From: Pseudomonas sp. ISL-84
GTDB taxonomy: Bacteria > Bacillota > Bacilli > Bacillales > Cytobacillaceae
Reading direction: 5' to 3'
Length of the DNA: 64,000 nucleotides
Assembly (NCBI GenBank): GCA_018613035.1
Contig: JAGGRA010000032.1
Coordinates: forward strand, 38,321-102,320
Shown: positions 47,468 to 57,567 of the stretch, piece by piece
Position numbering within the stretch: the first letter of the stretch is position 1
Layout of the letters: the number at the start of each line of letters is the position of its first letter
Position numbers and translations under genes: made by a program
The notes under the pieces: generated by a model
Told to the model about the DNA's origin: nothing
What the model saw: only the letters and a program-made list of their open reading frames with translations
Database searches by the model: none

Positions 47468-48385
47468 ATGGAAGGGATTTTACCGCTGTATAAACCAAAA
47501 GGAATGACATCCCATGATTGTGTCTTCAGGCTGCGCAAGATTTTAAGGATGAAAAAAATCGGTCATACCGGAACACTCGATCCGGATGTAACTGGCGTTC
47601 TTCCCATTTGTCTTGGCAGGGCAACGAAGGTGGCAGAGTACATAACAGATGCAGGGAAGTCTTATGAAGGTGAAGTAACGATTGGCTTTTCCACTACAAC
47701 GGAAGATGCATCAGGTGAAGTGGTGGAGCAGAAAGATGTAAATGCACCAATTACCCGAGAACAAATACTGGCTGTATTGAGAAACCTAACTGGGGAAATT
47801 ACACAGACGCCGCCAATGTTTTCAGCTGTTAAAATAAATGGCAAAAGGCTATATGAATATGCAAGACAGGGAATTGAAGTAGAAAGGCCCTCAAGGCAAG
47901 TCCATATTTATTCGATTGAGCTTTTGGATGACAGAGCTAATTTTACAGGTAAGAACATCACCTTCCGGTTCCGTGTGGCCTGCAGCAAAGGGACATATAT
48001 CCGGACACTCGCTGTCATGATCGGAAGGGAACTTGGTTACCCGGCACATATGTCAGAGCTTGTGAGAATAAAGTCTGCAGCTCTTACACTGGAAGATTGC
48101 CTAACTTTTGAAGAGATTGAAGATCGGGTGGAAAAAGGAAATTTTACCGAGGTTCTCCGGCCTATGGAAGCCGCGCTTTCTCATTTGCCGAAATTTCAAA
48201 TAAGTGGTAAAGTAGCAGAGAAAGTGAAAAATGGGGCAGTATTAACTATCCCGGATCATTTGCTTGACACCAAAGGCCCAATAGCCATTGAAACGCTTGA
48301 CGGCTTTGTATTAGCTATATATGAACATCACCCTAGGAAACCGGGTTTGATGAAGCCTGTAAAAGTGTTAAGAAATGATATTTAA
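47468..48385 (+). CDS. truB: tRNA pseudouridine-55 synthase TruB
   Basis: TruB makes pseudouridine 55 in the T-loop of most tRNAs. The 305-aa product has the catalytic Asp38 in GHTGTLDPDVTGVLP, the RNA-binding YKPKGMTSHDCVFRLRK start, and VACSKGTYIRTLA. Length and motifs are normal. The SD ATGAGGTGATA precedes ATG 47468. The ribF gene follows after 77 bases. Confidence 0.98.
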   Translation: MEGILPLYKPKGMTSHDCVFRLRKILRMKKIGHTGTLDPDVTGVLPICLGRATKVAEYITDAGKSYEGEVTIGFSTTTEDASGEVVEQKDVNAPITREQILAVLRNLTGEITQTPPMFSAVKINGKRLYEYARQGIEVERPSRQVHIYSIELLDDRANFTGKNITFRFRVACSKGTYIRTLAVMIGRELGYPAHMSELVRIKSAALTLEDCLTFEEIEDRVEKGNFTEVLRPMEAALSHLPKFQISGKVAEKVKNGAVLTIPDHLLDTKGPIAIETLDGFVLAIYEHHPRKPGLMKPVKVLRNDI

Positions 48386-48462
48386 AGTCCTTGTGTAAAA
48401 AGAGGGTCTTTTTGGGCGTTCTTAAAGGTCTAGGCTCTGTAGAGAAAAGGTGAAATTAAAGC

Positions 48463-49413
48463 ATGGAAGTAATTCATATTCAGCATCCCCATAATATAGA
48501 AAAGAATAACATGCCTGAGATGGCAATAGCACTTGGATATTTTGATGGAGTGCACCGCGGTCACCAAAAAGTCATTCTCCAAGCTAAAGCAATTGCTGGA
48601 CAAAAAGGTTTAAAAAGTGCGGCTATGACATTTGATCCCCATCCTTCAGTGGTATTGGGAAAAAGTGTTCAGCATGTAGAATATATTACGCCTCTCCAGG
48701 ATAAAATCAGCATAATGGCAAATTTGGGCATCGACTATTTATTTGTCGTCCGTTTTACAAGAGAATTTGCCAATCTTTTGCCGCAGGAATTCGTGGATCA
48801 CTATTTGATCGCCCTTAATGCAAAACATGTGGTTGCAGGCTTTGATTATTCATATGGCCGCATGGGCCGCGGTACAATGGAAACACTTTTGTTTCATTCA
48901 AGAGGCCAATTCGAATATTCTGTTATAGAAAAGCTTTCCAATGGAGATGAAAAAATAAGCTCCACTCTTATACGAAAATACATCCGGGAAGGGAAAACAG
49001 ATGAACTTCCGGAGCTTTTAGGGAGGCATTATGCGACTTCCGGAGTGGTCGTCCATGGCGATAAAAGAGGGCGGACAATCGGTTTTCCAACCGCGAATAT
49101 CGACCTTTTAGATGAATATATCCTACCGCCGGTCGGTGTATACTCCGTAAGGCTATTAACGGACGGCAAATGGCATGAAGGTGTATGCAATGTTGGCTAT
49201 AAACCCACCTTCAATAAAGAAAAAGAGGACAAGCCATCTGTTGAAGTCCATATATTTGATTTCTCGGAAGATATTTATGGCCGAAAAGTTACAGTTGAAT
49301 GGCATAAGCATCTGAGAAGCGAGCAAAAATTTTCGGGTGTTCAGGAATTGATCGGCCAAATCGGAAAAGATAAACAGCAGGCAATGCAATATTTTGAGAA
49401 AAACAGGGTTTAG
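48463..49413 (+). CDS. ribF: Bifunctional riboflavin kinase / FAD synthetase RibF
   Basis: RibF phosphorylates riboflavin to FMN and adenylates FMN to FAD. The 316-aa protein has an N-terminal adenylyltransferase domain (LGYFDGVHRGHQKVI; ISSTLIRKYIREG) and a C-terminal kinase domain (GRTIGFPTANIDL; GVCNVGYKPTF). In B. subtilis the gene is named ribC. Its start follows AAAGGTGAAAT. It is next to truB, the usual bacterial order. Confidence 0.97.
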   Translation: MEVIHIQHPHNIEKNNMPEMAIALGYFDGVHRGHQKVILQAKAIAGQKGLKSAAMTFDPHPSVVLGKSVQHVEYITPLQDKISIMANLGIDYLFVVRFTREFANLLPQEFVDHYLIALNAKHVVAGFDYSYGRMGRGTMETLLFHSRGQFEYSVIEKLSNGDEKISSTLIRKYIREGKTDELPELLGRHYATSGVVVHGDKRGRTIGFPTANIDLLDEYILPPVGVYSVRLLTDGKWHEGVCNVGYKPTFNKEKEDKPSVEVHIFDFSEDIYGRKVTVEWHKHLRSEQKFSGVQELIGQIGKDKQQAMQYFEKNRV

Positions 49414-49422
49414 CCTTGCTTT

Positions 49423-49805
<383 letters not shown>

Positions 49806-49812
49806 TCAACAG

Positions 49813-49837
49813 AAGCGGGATTTTTTCCCGCTTTTTT
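49813..49837 (+). terminator. Intrinsic terminator after rpsO
   Basis: AAGCGGGA and TCCCGCTT form a stem around a short T loop, followed by a T-run. Confidence 0.9.
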
Positions 49838-49934
49838 ATTAGCTTAAAAAGTTGAATTTTGTTCCAAATCATGTGCTTTTTACTAGTACTACCCAGCTTC
49901 ACAAGCAAGGCTTTGACATATTTTCTTCACAAGG

Positions 49935-50012
49935 CTAATAGCGTTTGCTTTTAGGAGTAGGCGCCATCGGCTCAAGGGACATACCGCCGATAGGCGGGGG
50001 TCATACGCTTTT
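49935..50012. repeat. Palindromic intergenic repeat in the rpsO-pnp gap
   Basis: The block between AATAGCGTTTGCTTTT and CATACGCTTTTC contains a perfect CCGCC/GGCGG hairpin (49984-49997) with a GATA loop, and GGCGCC. On the other strand it reads AAAAGCGTATGACCCCCGCC, similar in style to the AAAAGCGGAAGCGCC repeat at 27963. The rest of this 506-base gap contains a TGCATA/TATGCA palindrome around TATAAT at 50062-50079, a possible pnp promoter without a clear -35 box, and a leader before pnp in which I see no gene. Confidence 0.5.
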
Positions 50013-50311
50013 CTTTTTGTACATACATAATCTATTCTTATTTTAGCGGACGGGAAAACTGTGCATACTATAATATGCATATTTTATTTATGATTTAAGA
50101 GCATCTAATGCTTTTCTATATAAAAAACTAAATCTGCTGCAGGTACAGTTCAGATTATAGTTGGCTATTTAGCATAGGCGGGTAACATTAGCAGAAGGAC
50201 TTCAAGTGCTTTTGCAGGATTACCGGAAGCCAATGCAGGATAAATAATGATTGAATAGGCCAGGCAGATGAGACGCCGGTCTTCAAGTGAATTGCAGAGA
50301 GGGGTAAAAAT

Positions 50312-52432
50312 ATGGGACAAGATAAACATGTCTACAGCCTGGACTGGGCTGGGCGCAAATTGACCGTTGAAATTGGCCAGCTGGCTAAGCAGGCTAACGG
50401 TGCTGCTTTAGTGCGCTATGGAGATACTGTAGTTCTTAGTACGGCTACAGCATCAAAAGAACCGAAAAACCTGGATTTCTTTCCACTGACAGTGAATTAT
50501 GAGGAACGTTTATATGCGGTAGGTAAAATCCCAGGCGGTTTTATTAAGAGAGAGGGCCGTCCAAGCGAGAAAGCGATTTTGGCTAGCCGCTTAATTGACA
50601 GGCCGATCAGACCATTATTTGCTGACGGATTCAGAAATGACGTACAAGTAGTCAGCATGGTCATGAGTGTAGACCAAAACTGTTCATCCGAAATGGCTGC
50701 AATGTTTGGGTCGTCATTGGCGCTTTGCGTTTCTGATATACCCTTCGGAGGACCGATTGCCGGAGTAAGTGTCGGCCGTATTGATGGCGAATTCATCATC
50801 AATCCATCTGTGGACCAGGCAGAAAAGAGCGACATCAGTCTTGTTGTTGCCGGAACAAAGGATGCGATCAACATGGTTGAAGCTGGTGCGGAAGAAGTGC
50901 CGGAAGAAATTATGCTTGAAGCCATCATGTTTGGCCATGAAGAAATTAAACGTCTGATCGCATTCCAGGAAGAGATTGCAGCTGAGATTGGCAAAGAGAA
51001 AATGGAAGTAGTTTTATATCAGGTTGATCAGGACCTTGAGGCTGAAGTGCGCGGCATCTGTGAAAAGGATATGATTGCTGCCATCCAAGTGCAGGAAAAA
51101 CATGCGCGTGAAGCAGCCATAAAAGCTGTAAAAGAAGAAATTACAGCTAAATATGAAGCTGAAGAAGCGGATGACGACAAGCTTAAGCAAATCAAGCAAA
51201 TTCTTGATAAAATTGTAAAAGCAGAAGTGCGCCGTTTAATTACTGAAGATAAAGTACGCCCTGATGGCCGAGGCCTGGATGTAATCCGCCCGCTATCTTC
51301 TGAAGTTGACTTGCTTCCTCGTACTCATGGCTCGGGATTATTCACGCGCGGACAAACACAGGCCCTGAGCATTTGTACATTGGGTGCACTTGGAGACGTT
51401 CAGATTCTGGATGGTTTGGGAATTGAAGAAGAAAAGAGATTTATGCACCACTATAATTTCCCTAACTTCAGTGTGGGTGAGACAGGTCCAATTAGAGGAC
51501 CGGGCCGCCGTGAAATTGGACATGGCGCTCTGGGTGAGCGTGCATTAGAACCGATTATTCCATCTGAGAAAGACTTCCCATATACGATCCGACTTGTTTC
51601 GGAAGTATTGGAATCAAACGGTTCAACATCCCAGGCAAGTATTTGTGCAAGTACTTTGGCGATGATGGATGCAGGTGTTCCAATTAAAGCCCCAGTAGCG
51701 GGTATTGCAATGGGACTTATTAAATCAGGAGAGCATTACTCCATTTTAACTGATATCCAGGGTATGGAAGACCACCTTGGCGACATGGACTTCAAAGTTG
51801 CAGGTACTTCCAAGGGTGTAACTGCCCTTCAAATGGATATTAAAATTGAAGGCCTGTCCCGTGAAATCCTTGAGGAAGCACTGCAACAGGCGAAAAAAGG
51901 CCGAATGCAGATTCTTGACTCCATGCTGAGCACGATTGAACAGCCGAGAAAAGAGCTTTCCGAATATGCTCCTAAGATCTTAATGATGTCAATTAATCCT
52001 GATAAGATCCGTGATGTTATTGGACCAAGCGGCAAGCAAATCAATAAGATCATCGAAGAAACAGGCGTTAAAATCGATATCGAGCAGGATGGAACTGTGT
52101 TCATTTCTTCAGTAGACGAAGCGATGAACCAAAAAGCGAAAAAAATCATCGAAGATCTCGTACGTGAAGTTGAAGTTGGACAAATGTACCTTGGCAAGGT
52201 AAAACGAATAGAAAAATTTGGTGCATTTGTTGAAATCTTCGCTGGAAAAGACGGATTAGTCCACATTTCCGAACTAGCTGAAGAGCGCGTTGGAAAAGTG
52301 GAAGACGTGTTATCCATTGGTGACGAACTTCTTGTAAAAGTAACTGAAATTGATAAGCAGGGCCGCGTAAACCTTTCCCGCAAAGCGGTATTGCGTGAAC
52401 AGCGTGAGCAAAAGGAAAAAGCTCAGCAGTAA
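50312..52432 (+). CDS. pnp: Polyribonucleotide nucleotidyltransferase (PNPase)
   Basis: PNPase degrades RNA from the 3' end by phosphorolysis and also supports competence and cold growth in bacilli. The 706-aa protein has two RNase PH domains (first: [20 protein letters not shown]; second: [20 protein letters not shown]), an alpha-helical linker at about 230-310, a KH domain ([20 protein letters not shown]) and an S1 domain ([20 protein letters not shown]). Start ATG follows GAGAGGGGTA. Length is normal. Confidence 0.98.
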   Translation: MGQDKHVYSLDWAGRKLTVEIGQLAKQANGAALVRYGDTVVLSTATASKEPKNLDFFPLTVNYEERLYAVGKIPGGFIKREGRPSEKAILASRLIDRPIRPLFADGFRNDVQVVSMVMSVDQNCSSEMAAMFGSSLALCVSDIPFGGPIAGVSVGRIDGEFIINPSVDQAEKSDISLVVAGTKDAINMVEAGAEEVPEEIMLEAIMFGHEEIKRLIAFQEEIAAEIGKEKMEVVLYQVDQDLEAEVRGICEKDMIAAIQVQEKHAREAAIKAVKEEITAKYEAEEADDDKLKQIKQILDKIVKAEVRRLITEDKVRPDGRGLDVIRPLSSEVDLLPRTHGSGLFTRGQTQALSICTLGALGDVQILDGLGIEEEKRFMHHYNFPNFSVGETGPIRGPGRREIGHGALGERALEPIIPSEKDFPYTIRLVSEVLESNGSTSQASICASTLAMMDAGVPIKAPVAGIAMGLIKSGEHYSILTDIQGMEDHLGDMDFKVAGTSKGVTALQMDIKIEGLSREILEEALQQAKKGRMQILDSMLSTIEQPRKELSEYAPKILMMSINPDKIRDVIGPSGKQINKIIEETGVKIDIEQDGTVFISSVDEAMNQKAKKIIEDLVREVEVGQMYLGKVKRIEKFGAFVEIFAGKDGLVHISELAEERVGKVEDVLSIGDELLVKVTEIDKQGRVNLSRKAVLREQREQKEKAQQ

Positions 52433-52474
52433 TAGAGAAAAGCGGAAGAAGCTGCTTCCAGCTGAAATTCCAAT

Positions 52475-52500
52475 AAAGCCAGGGGAAACCCTGGCTTTTT
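52475..52500 (+). terminator. Intrinsic terminator after pnp
   Basis: AAAGCCAGGG and CCCTGGCTTT form a strong stem with a GAAA tetraloop, followed by TTTTT. Confidence 0.9.
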
Positions 52501-52605
52501 ACATATTTAAATTCTTTAGGATTGATCTAATACATATCTTTGCGAAACCCATTCGTTCTACCTTGTCCCTTCAAATCATAATATGAAATGAAGGAGGCAT
52601 GCAGA

Positions 52606-53622
52606 ATGAGAAAGTTTATCCATATTGGTATTATGTTTGTTATCGCATTCGTGTTTGTCAATAACCCGCTTACAGATCAATACGTTGCAGGATTGAAAGA
52701 GAATTCGGGGGCAGTGACGGTGTCAAAGCCTCAGGACTCTCTTTATGATGATATAGAGGCTAAAGCAGCCGAATACAGCATACCTGCCCAGGATGCAAAA
52801 ATAGATCCCGTCTGGAAAGCCATACCAGGCTACAACGGAATAGAGGTAGATGTTAAGGCATCCTATAAAAAGATGAAGGCAGGGAAAAAGTTTAACGAAG
52901 AAAAGCTTGTTTTTAAACAGGTAGAACCTAAAGTAAAGTTAAGCGATCTCCCCCCGGCACCTGTATATAAAGGCCATCCTGATAAACCAATGGTGAGTTT
53001 TATTATTAATGTTGCATGGGGAAACGAATACTTATCTGGAATGCTTGCCACATTGAAAAGACATAATGTATCTGCGAGTTTTTTTCTCGAAGGAAGATGG
53101 GTAAAGAATAATCCGGAGCTTGCCAGACTGATCATGGATGCCGGCCATGAAGTTGGCAATCACTCATATACTCATCCAGATATGAAAGTGATATCTTCTG
53201 CAAAAGCAAGGGAAGAAATCCAGAAGACGAACGATGTGATTGAAGCGACCATGGCTGAAAATACGCGTAAGCAGATTACATGGTTTGCCCCGCCAAGCGG
53301 GAGCTATAGAGACGAAATTGTCAAAATTGCGGCACAAGAGAACCTCGGGACGGTTATGTGGACAGTTGATACAGTAGATTGGAAAAAGCCATCGCCAGAG
53401 CAGCTAATTAATCGGGTTTTAAGCAAGGTTCATAATGGCGCATTAATTTTAATGCATCCGACTGATTCGACTGAAAAATCGCTGGATCAATTAATCATGG
53501 GTCTAAAGCAGAAGAATCTCCAAATTGGGACGGTTTCTGAACTATTAAGTGAAAATAGAATCCAAAATCGGGAAAATAATAATCAGGGTTTTGGAAAAAA
53601 TAACAATAATGATATAAACTAA
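52606..53622 (+). CDS. ylxY: Sporulation-associated polysaccharide deacetylase-like protein YlxY
   Basis: I choose ATG 52606 (MRKFIHIGIMFVIAFVFV), after AAGGAGG; ATG 52588 overlaps the SD. The product is about 338 aa: an N-terminal membrane anchor or signal segment, then a NodB-type domain (about 130-320) with FFLEGRWVKNNPELARLIMD and the metal motif GHEVGNHSYTHPDM, and an Asn-rich tail (last 20 residues). The first NodB motif, usually TFDDG with the catalytic Asp, is replaced by FIINVAWGNEY, so catalysis may be lost. This matches the YlxY subfamily found in spore-formers. The gene follows pnp as in B. subtilis. Confidence 0.9.
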   Translation: MRKFIHIGIMFVIAFVFVNNPLTDQYVAGLKENSGAVTVSKPQDSLYDDIEAKAAEYSIPAQDAKIDPVWKAIPGYNGIEVDVKASYKKMKAGKKFNEEKLVFKQVEPKVKLSDLPPAPVYKGHPDKPMVSFIINVAWGNEYLSGMLATLKRHNVSASFFLEGRWVKNNPELARLIMDAGHEVGNHSYTHPDMKVISSAKAREEIQKTNDVIEATMAENTRKQITWFAPPSGSYRDEIVKIAAQENLGTVMWTVDTVDWKKPSPEQLINRVLSKVHNGALILMHPTDSTEKSLDQLIMGLKQKNLQIGTVSELLSENRIQNRENNNQGFGKNNNNDIN

Positions 53623-53663
53623 TGGAAGCGTATGTCTAGGGTTTCAGAACAGGAGGAATTTAT

Positions 53664-54899
53664 TTGATAAAGAAATATACTTGCCAAAACGGAGTAAGAG
53701 TCGTACTAGAAAATATTCCAACCGTGCGTTCCGTGGCGATAGGAGTTTGGATCGGAACAGGCTCACGAAACGAAGATAATGAAAATAACGGTATTTCCCA
53801 TTTCCTTGAGCATATGTTCTTCAAGGGAACGAAAACAAGATCTGCCCGGGAAATTGCTGAGAGTTTTGATAGCATTGGGGGCCAGGTTAACGCCTTTACA
53901 TCAAAAGAGTATACCTGCTATTATGCAAAGGTTCTGGATACACATTCGGATTTTGCCCTTGAAGTACTCTCGGATATGTTCTTTAACTCCACTTTTGTTG
54001 ATGAAGAACTGAATAAAGAAAAAAATGTCGTCTACGAAGAAATCAAAATGTATGAGGACACACCGGATGATATCGTCCATGATCTTTTAAGCAAAGCGAT
54101 CTACGAAAATCATTCCCTTGGTTATCCAATCCTTGGATCTGAAGGAACACTTGCAACGTTTAACGGCGATACATTGAAACAATACATGCATGAAACATAC
54201 ACACCTGAAAATGTCGTTATCTCCATTGCCGGAAATATTACTGAATCCTTTATTAAGGAAGTAGAAAAATATTTCGGTTCCTACGAAGGCGGCAGCAGGG
54301 AAAGAGCAGAACAGAAACCTGATTTCCATTCAAACCATATTGCCCGCAAAAAGGATACCGAGCAAGCACATCTTTGCCTTGGATTTGAAGGATTACAGGT
54401 TGGTCATAAGGATATTTACAACCTTATTGTCTTAAATAATATTCTGGGCGGAAGCATGAGCAGCCGTCTGTTCCAGGATGTCAGGGAGCAACGAGGATTA
54501 GCTTACTCAGTCTTTTCCTATCATTCTGCATTCCAGGATAGCGGTATTGTGACACTTTATGGCGGAACGGGCGCAAAGCAGCTGGACGTCCTGTTTGACA
54601 CCATTCAGGAAACGCTGGCTACGCTTAAAAAGGAAGGCATTACTGACAAGGAGCTGAACAACAGCAAAGAACAGCTTAAAGGAAGCTTAATGCTGAGCCT
54701 TGAAAGCACAAATAGCAGAATGAGCAGAAACGGCAAAAATGAGCTTCTGCTTGGGCGCCACCGCTCTATGGATGAAATTGTTGAGGAAATTGATGCCGTA
54801 TCCATGCAGGGTGTGAACAATATGGCGAATACCATATTTACGGATAAATACTCTGTGGCTTTAATCAGCCCGGATGGAGAGCTTCCTAAAAACCTTTAA
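53664..54899 (+). CDS. mlpA: M16-family zinc peptidase (YmxG/MlpA type)
   Basis: The start is TTG 53664 (MIKKYTCQNGVRVVLENI), 7 bases after AGGAGGAA. The 411-aa protein has the inverted zinc motif HFLEH at residues 46-50 with the downstream Glu in NKEKNVVYEEIKMYEDTPDD, and the C-terminal half with RLFQDVREQRGLAYSVFSYH, typical for processing-peptidase-like M16B enzymes. In B. subtilis the gene ymxG (mlpA) has this position and was linked to regulation of extracellular protease genes. A terminator follows. Confidence 0.92.
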   Translation: MIKKYTCQNGVRVVLENIPTVRSVAIGVWIGTGSRNEDNENNGISHFLEHMFFKGTKTRSAREIAESFDSIGGQVNAFTSKEYTCYYAKVLDTHSDFALEVLSDMFFNSTFVDEELNKEKNVVYEEIKMYEDTPDDIVHDLLSKAIYENHSLGYPILGSEGTLATFNGDTLKQYMHETYTPENVVISIAGNITESFIKEVEKYFGSYEGGSRERAEQKPDFHSNHIARKKDTEQAHLCLGFEGLQVGHKDIYNLIVLNNILGGSMSSRLFQDVREQRGLAYSVFSYHSAFQDSGIVTLYGGTGAKQLDVLFDTIQETLATLKKEGITDKELNNSKEQLKGSLMLSLESTNSRMSRNGKNELLLGRHRSMDEIVEEIDAVSMQGVNNMANTIFTDKYSVALISPDGELPKNL

Positions 54900-54920
54900 A
54901 ATCGATATAAATATACTTAA

Positions 54921-54955
54921 AAACAGCCTGTGCCACTGCCAGGCTGTTTTCTTTT
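54921..54955 (+). terminator. Intrinsic terminator after mlpA
   Basis: AAACAGCCTG and CAGGCTGTTT form a 10-bp stem followed by a T-rich tract. Confidence 0.85.
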
Positions 54956-55022
54956 GTCCAAGACTTCTAAAAACGGGGAATATGCGATAAAGATATATAG
55001 AGGAAGAAAAGGAGGGCTGATC

Positions 55023-55277
55023 ATGAGATTAAGTGAGTTAAGCGGAAAAGAAATCGTTGATGTAAAAAGGGCAGAACGGTTGGGAGTCCTTGGGCAGACA
55101 GATCTTGAGATAAATGAAAAAAACGGACAAATTCAGGCTTTGCTTATCCCCTCTCTGAAATGGTTCGGATTCAAACGGCAGGGAGATGAAATCAGGGTTT
55201 CCTGGCAGCATATCAGAAAAATCGGCAATGACATGATTATTATCGATATACCGGAACATGAAGAAAAAATTGAATAA
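55023..55277 (+). CDS. ymxH: YlmC/YmxH family sporulation protein (PRC-barrel)
   Basis: I choose ATG 55023 (MRLSELSGKEIVDVKRAERL), 8 bases after AAAGGAGGG; a frame from 54930 is open but crosses the terminator. The product is 84 aa and is a single PRC-barrel domain (GQTDLEINEKNGQIQALLIP; GDEIRVSWQHIRKIGNDMII), as in the YlmC/YmxH family. In B. subtilis ymxH lies between mlpA and spoVFA. No molecular function is known to me. Confidence 0.92.
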   Translation: MRLSELSGKEIVDVKRAERLGVLGQTDLEINEKNGQIQALLIPSLKWFGFKRQGDEIRVSWQHIRKIGNDMIIIDIPEHEEKIE

Positions 55278-55290
55278 AATACTTCAGAAG

Positions 55291-55313
55291 AAGGGCCGGG
55301 AAGGTCCTTTTTT
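55291..55313 (+). terminator. Terminator after ymxH
   Basis: AAGGGCC and GGTCCTT pair (one G-T pair) and a run of T follows. It lies directly before the repeat element. Confidence 0.7.
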
Positions 55314-55319
55314 ATTTAG

Positions 55320-55599
55320 GCTCTTTTCCTATAGTTTGTTGTTTTTGGACTATAAAGCTTGCCCGTTGATTTCCGCTCCAGTCACTCAAGCTGCCGCGGG
55401 GAGGAACAGAGCTCCTCGGCGTTTCACGCCTGCGGGGTCTCCCGCTCCCTCTCTTCCCGCAGGACATTGAATAAGCTTCCTCGAATAAGCACCTCGTTGT
55501 AAGAAAATGCGAATGCATTTTCGAGGATCAAGTGACTTCCACTCCAATCAATTCAGTAATTAAAACTTGTTTGTAAGCAACAAACTTTGTGAAAACAGC
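55320..55599. repeat. MITE-like intergenic repeat, full copy 3 (inverted)
   Basis: This 280-bp copy is in the opposite orientation to the other full copies. The left end GCTCTTTTCCTATAG matches the complemented right end of the 4 kb copy (GCTCTTTTCGTATAG); the right end reads CAACAAACTTTGTG then GAAAACAGC. The inner arms are GTTGATTTCCGCTCCAG and CACTCCAATCAATTCAG. It also holds the extra segment with CACCTCGTTGTAAGAAAATG shared with the 4 kb copy. The remaining 418 bases up to spoVFA contain no clear gene, but a sigma-K-like promoter candidate near 55754. Confidence 0.85.
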
Positions 55600-55753
55600 T
55601 TTTATTTATGCTTACATACGGTTTAGCTTAATCGGATATGCTGCTAAAACGCATGTATGATGCAATTCCTCGTTTTCCTTTCTCCTTTTATTTTTCATTT
55701 ACTACCTGTCATCTTTTCATTTATAAAGCCATTTTCTTTTAGGTGGAAAACTC

Positions 55754-55781
55754 ACCTATTGCGTCTAGCGTACATAAGATG
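55754..55781 (+). promoter_or_regulatory. Sigma-K-like promoter candidate upstream of spoVFA
   Basis: AC at 55754-55755 is followed after exactly 17 bases by CATAAGATG (55773-55781), close to the sigma-K pattern AC-N17-CATAnnnTA with one mismatch at the last base. The spoVF operon is known to be made in the mother cell under sigma-K. The distance to the spoVFA ATG, about 237 bases, is large, so this remains a candidate only. Confidence 0.3.
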
Positions 55782-56017
55782 TTGAAGTAGTTCAATATAA
55801 CAATTCCTATATGGTATTTAAATGAAATTGCCGGCCATGAAATGCGCCACATTTTATTCAAAGGTAAACCTGCTTATGCAATTGCTGTCTCGTGCCACAG
55901 CTATTGTACAGTGGCGTTGCCGGTGCGAGTACATTTTTCCCCGAAGCCAGGCGAATAAATGGCTTCAAAAATATATGCTTTCTTCAAGAAAGAAAGAAAA
56001 AAGAAGGTGAGTGTTGC

Positions 56018-56920
56018 ATGCTGACAGGAACCCAAATTGCAGTTATCGGCGGTGATGCAAGGCAGCTAGAAATCATCCGGAAACTAACAGAGCTTGATGC
56101 TAAGCTCTCATTAATTGGTTTCGAGCAGCTGGATCATGCGTTTTCTGGTGCGGTAAAAGAAAAAATAGATGAAGTGGACTTTTCCAATATAGACGCCATT
56201 ATTTTGCCAGTGCCTGGCACGGGTCTGGAGGGCCAGATTGAAACGATTTTCTCTAATGAAAAGGTGGTTTTTGAGGAAGAAATTCTCACGCAAACCCCTA
56301 CGCATTGTACAGTTTATTCAGGCATAACAAATTCTTATTTAACTGGTATTACAAAGCAGGCAGACCGCCGCCTCGTGCAATTATTCGAGAGAGATGACGT
56401 GGCAATATACAACTCCATTCCAACTGTTGAAGGAACGATTATGATGGCTATCCAGCATACGGATTTTACCATCCATGGTTCCAATATTGCGGTTATCGGG
56501 CTTGGAAGAGTAGGGATGAGTGTAGCCAGAACATTCCATGCTTTGGGAGCAAAAGTGAAAGTCGGGGCAAGAAAGAGTGAGCATATTGCCCGGATTACAG
56601 AAATGGGACTTACTCCATTTCACTTAAAAGATATCGAGGATGCGGTAAAGGATACAGATATTTGCATCAATACAGCACCTCATTTAGTTGTAACAGCTTC
56701 TGTTATTTCGAAAATGCCGGCACATACCCTCATTATTGACCTTGCTTCAAAGCCTGGAGGTACTGATTTCCGCTATGCGGAAAAGCGCGGAGTGAAAGCT
56801 CTGCTTGCCCCAGGATTACCTGGAATTGTCGCTCCAAAGACGGCAGGGCAAATATTGGCGAACGTTCTTTCTCAATTGATTAGGGAAGATTTGCAAAAGA
56901 GAAAGGGGAATACAATATGA
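56018..56920 (+). CDS. spoVFA: Dipicolinate synthase subunit A
   Basis: SpoVFA (DpaA) with SpoVFB turns dihydrodipicolinate into dipicolinic acid, the spore core chelator of calcium, in the mother cell. I choose ATG 56018 (MLTGTQIAVIGGDARQLEII), after AGAAGGTGAG; an open frame from 55892 has no SD. The product is about 300 aa. It has an N-terminal domain and a Rossmann NAD(P)-binding domain (IAVIGLGRVGMSVARTFHAL) with INTAPHLVVTASVISKMP, as in the family. The end overlaps spoVFB by 4 bases. Confidence 0.96.
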   Translation: MLTGTQIAVIGGDARQLEIIRKLTELDAKLSLIGFEQLDHAFSGAVKEKIDEVDFSNIDAIILPVPGTGLEGQIETIFSNEKVVFEEEILTQTPTHCTVYSGITNSYLTGITKQADRRLVQLFERDDVAIYNSIPTVEGTIMMAIQHTDFTIHGSNIAVIGLGRVGMSVARTFHALGAKVKVGARKSEHIARITEMGLTPFHLKDIEDAVKDTDICINTAPHLVVTASVISKMPAHTLIIDLASKPGGTDFRYAEKRGVKALLAPGLPGIVAPKTAGQILANVLSQLIREDLQKRKGNTI

Positions 56921-57516
56921 GTTTAAAAGGGAAAAGAATCGGATTTGGATTAACGGGATCTCATTGTACGTATGATGCTGTGTTTCCGGAAATAGAAAAG
57001 CTGGTTAACGCAGGTGCAGAGGTGCTTCCTGTTGTTACCTTTACTGTTAAAAGTACGGAAACAAGGTTCGGCAAAGGAGAAGACTGGGTACAAAGAATTG
57101 AAGATTTAACAGGCAATAAGGTGATCGATTCAATCGTAAAAGCAGAGCCGCTTGGACCCAAGATTCCGCTTGATTGTATGGTAATTGCGCCATTGACTGG
57201 AAACTCCATGAGCAAATTTGCAAATGCCATGACCGATTCACCGGTATTAATGGCGGCAAAAGCCACACTTAGAAATGGAAAGCCGGTCGTTTTGGGAATC
57301 TCGACAAATGATGCGCTTGGTTTGAATGGTGTAAACTTAATGAGACTAATGGCAACCAAAAATATCTATTTTATCCCTTACGGACAGGATGACCCAGTGA
57401 AAAAGCCAAATTCGATGGTAGCAAGAATGACTGCATTGTCAGACACAATTCTGCATGCGATGGAGGGCAAGCAGCTGCACCCTGTCGTAGTGGAAAGGTA
57501 TAAAGACGATCAATAG
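56917..57516 (+). CDS. spoVFB: Dipicolinate synthase subunit B (flavoprotein)
   Basis: SpoVFB (DpaB) is the flavoprotein-like subunit of dipicolinate synthase. The 199-aa protein has the flavoprotein fold pattern IGFGLTGSHCTYDAVFPEIE, CMVIAPLTGNSMSKFANAMT and LMAAKATLRNGKPVVLGIS. The ATG overlaps spoVFA (ATGA) and an AAAGGGG-type SD precedes it. The substrate comes from DapA, encoded 2.8 kb downstream in this window. Confidence 0.96.
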   Translation: MSLKGKRIGFGLTGSHCTYDAVFPEIEKLVNAGAEVLPVVTFTVKSTETRFGKGEDWVQRIEDLTGNKVIDSIVKAEPLGPKIPLDCMVIAPLTGNSMSKFANAMTDSPVLMAAKATLRNGKPVVLGISTNDALGLNGVNLMRLMATKNIYFIPYGQDDPVKKPNSMVARMTALSDTILHAMEGKQLHPVVVERYKDDQ

Positions 57517-57567
57517 CCCCTATTTTTTCTAGCAAAAAAAATTTAGTCCTTTAGTGAACGAATATGT

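Noticed and set aside
55822..56010. Open frame of 62 codons before spoVFA
   Set aside because: No SD at its start and atypical composition (many Cys, Arg and Trp); best seen as chance.
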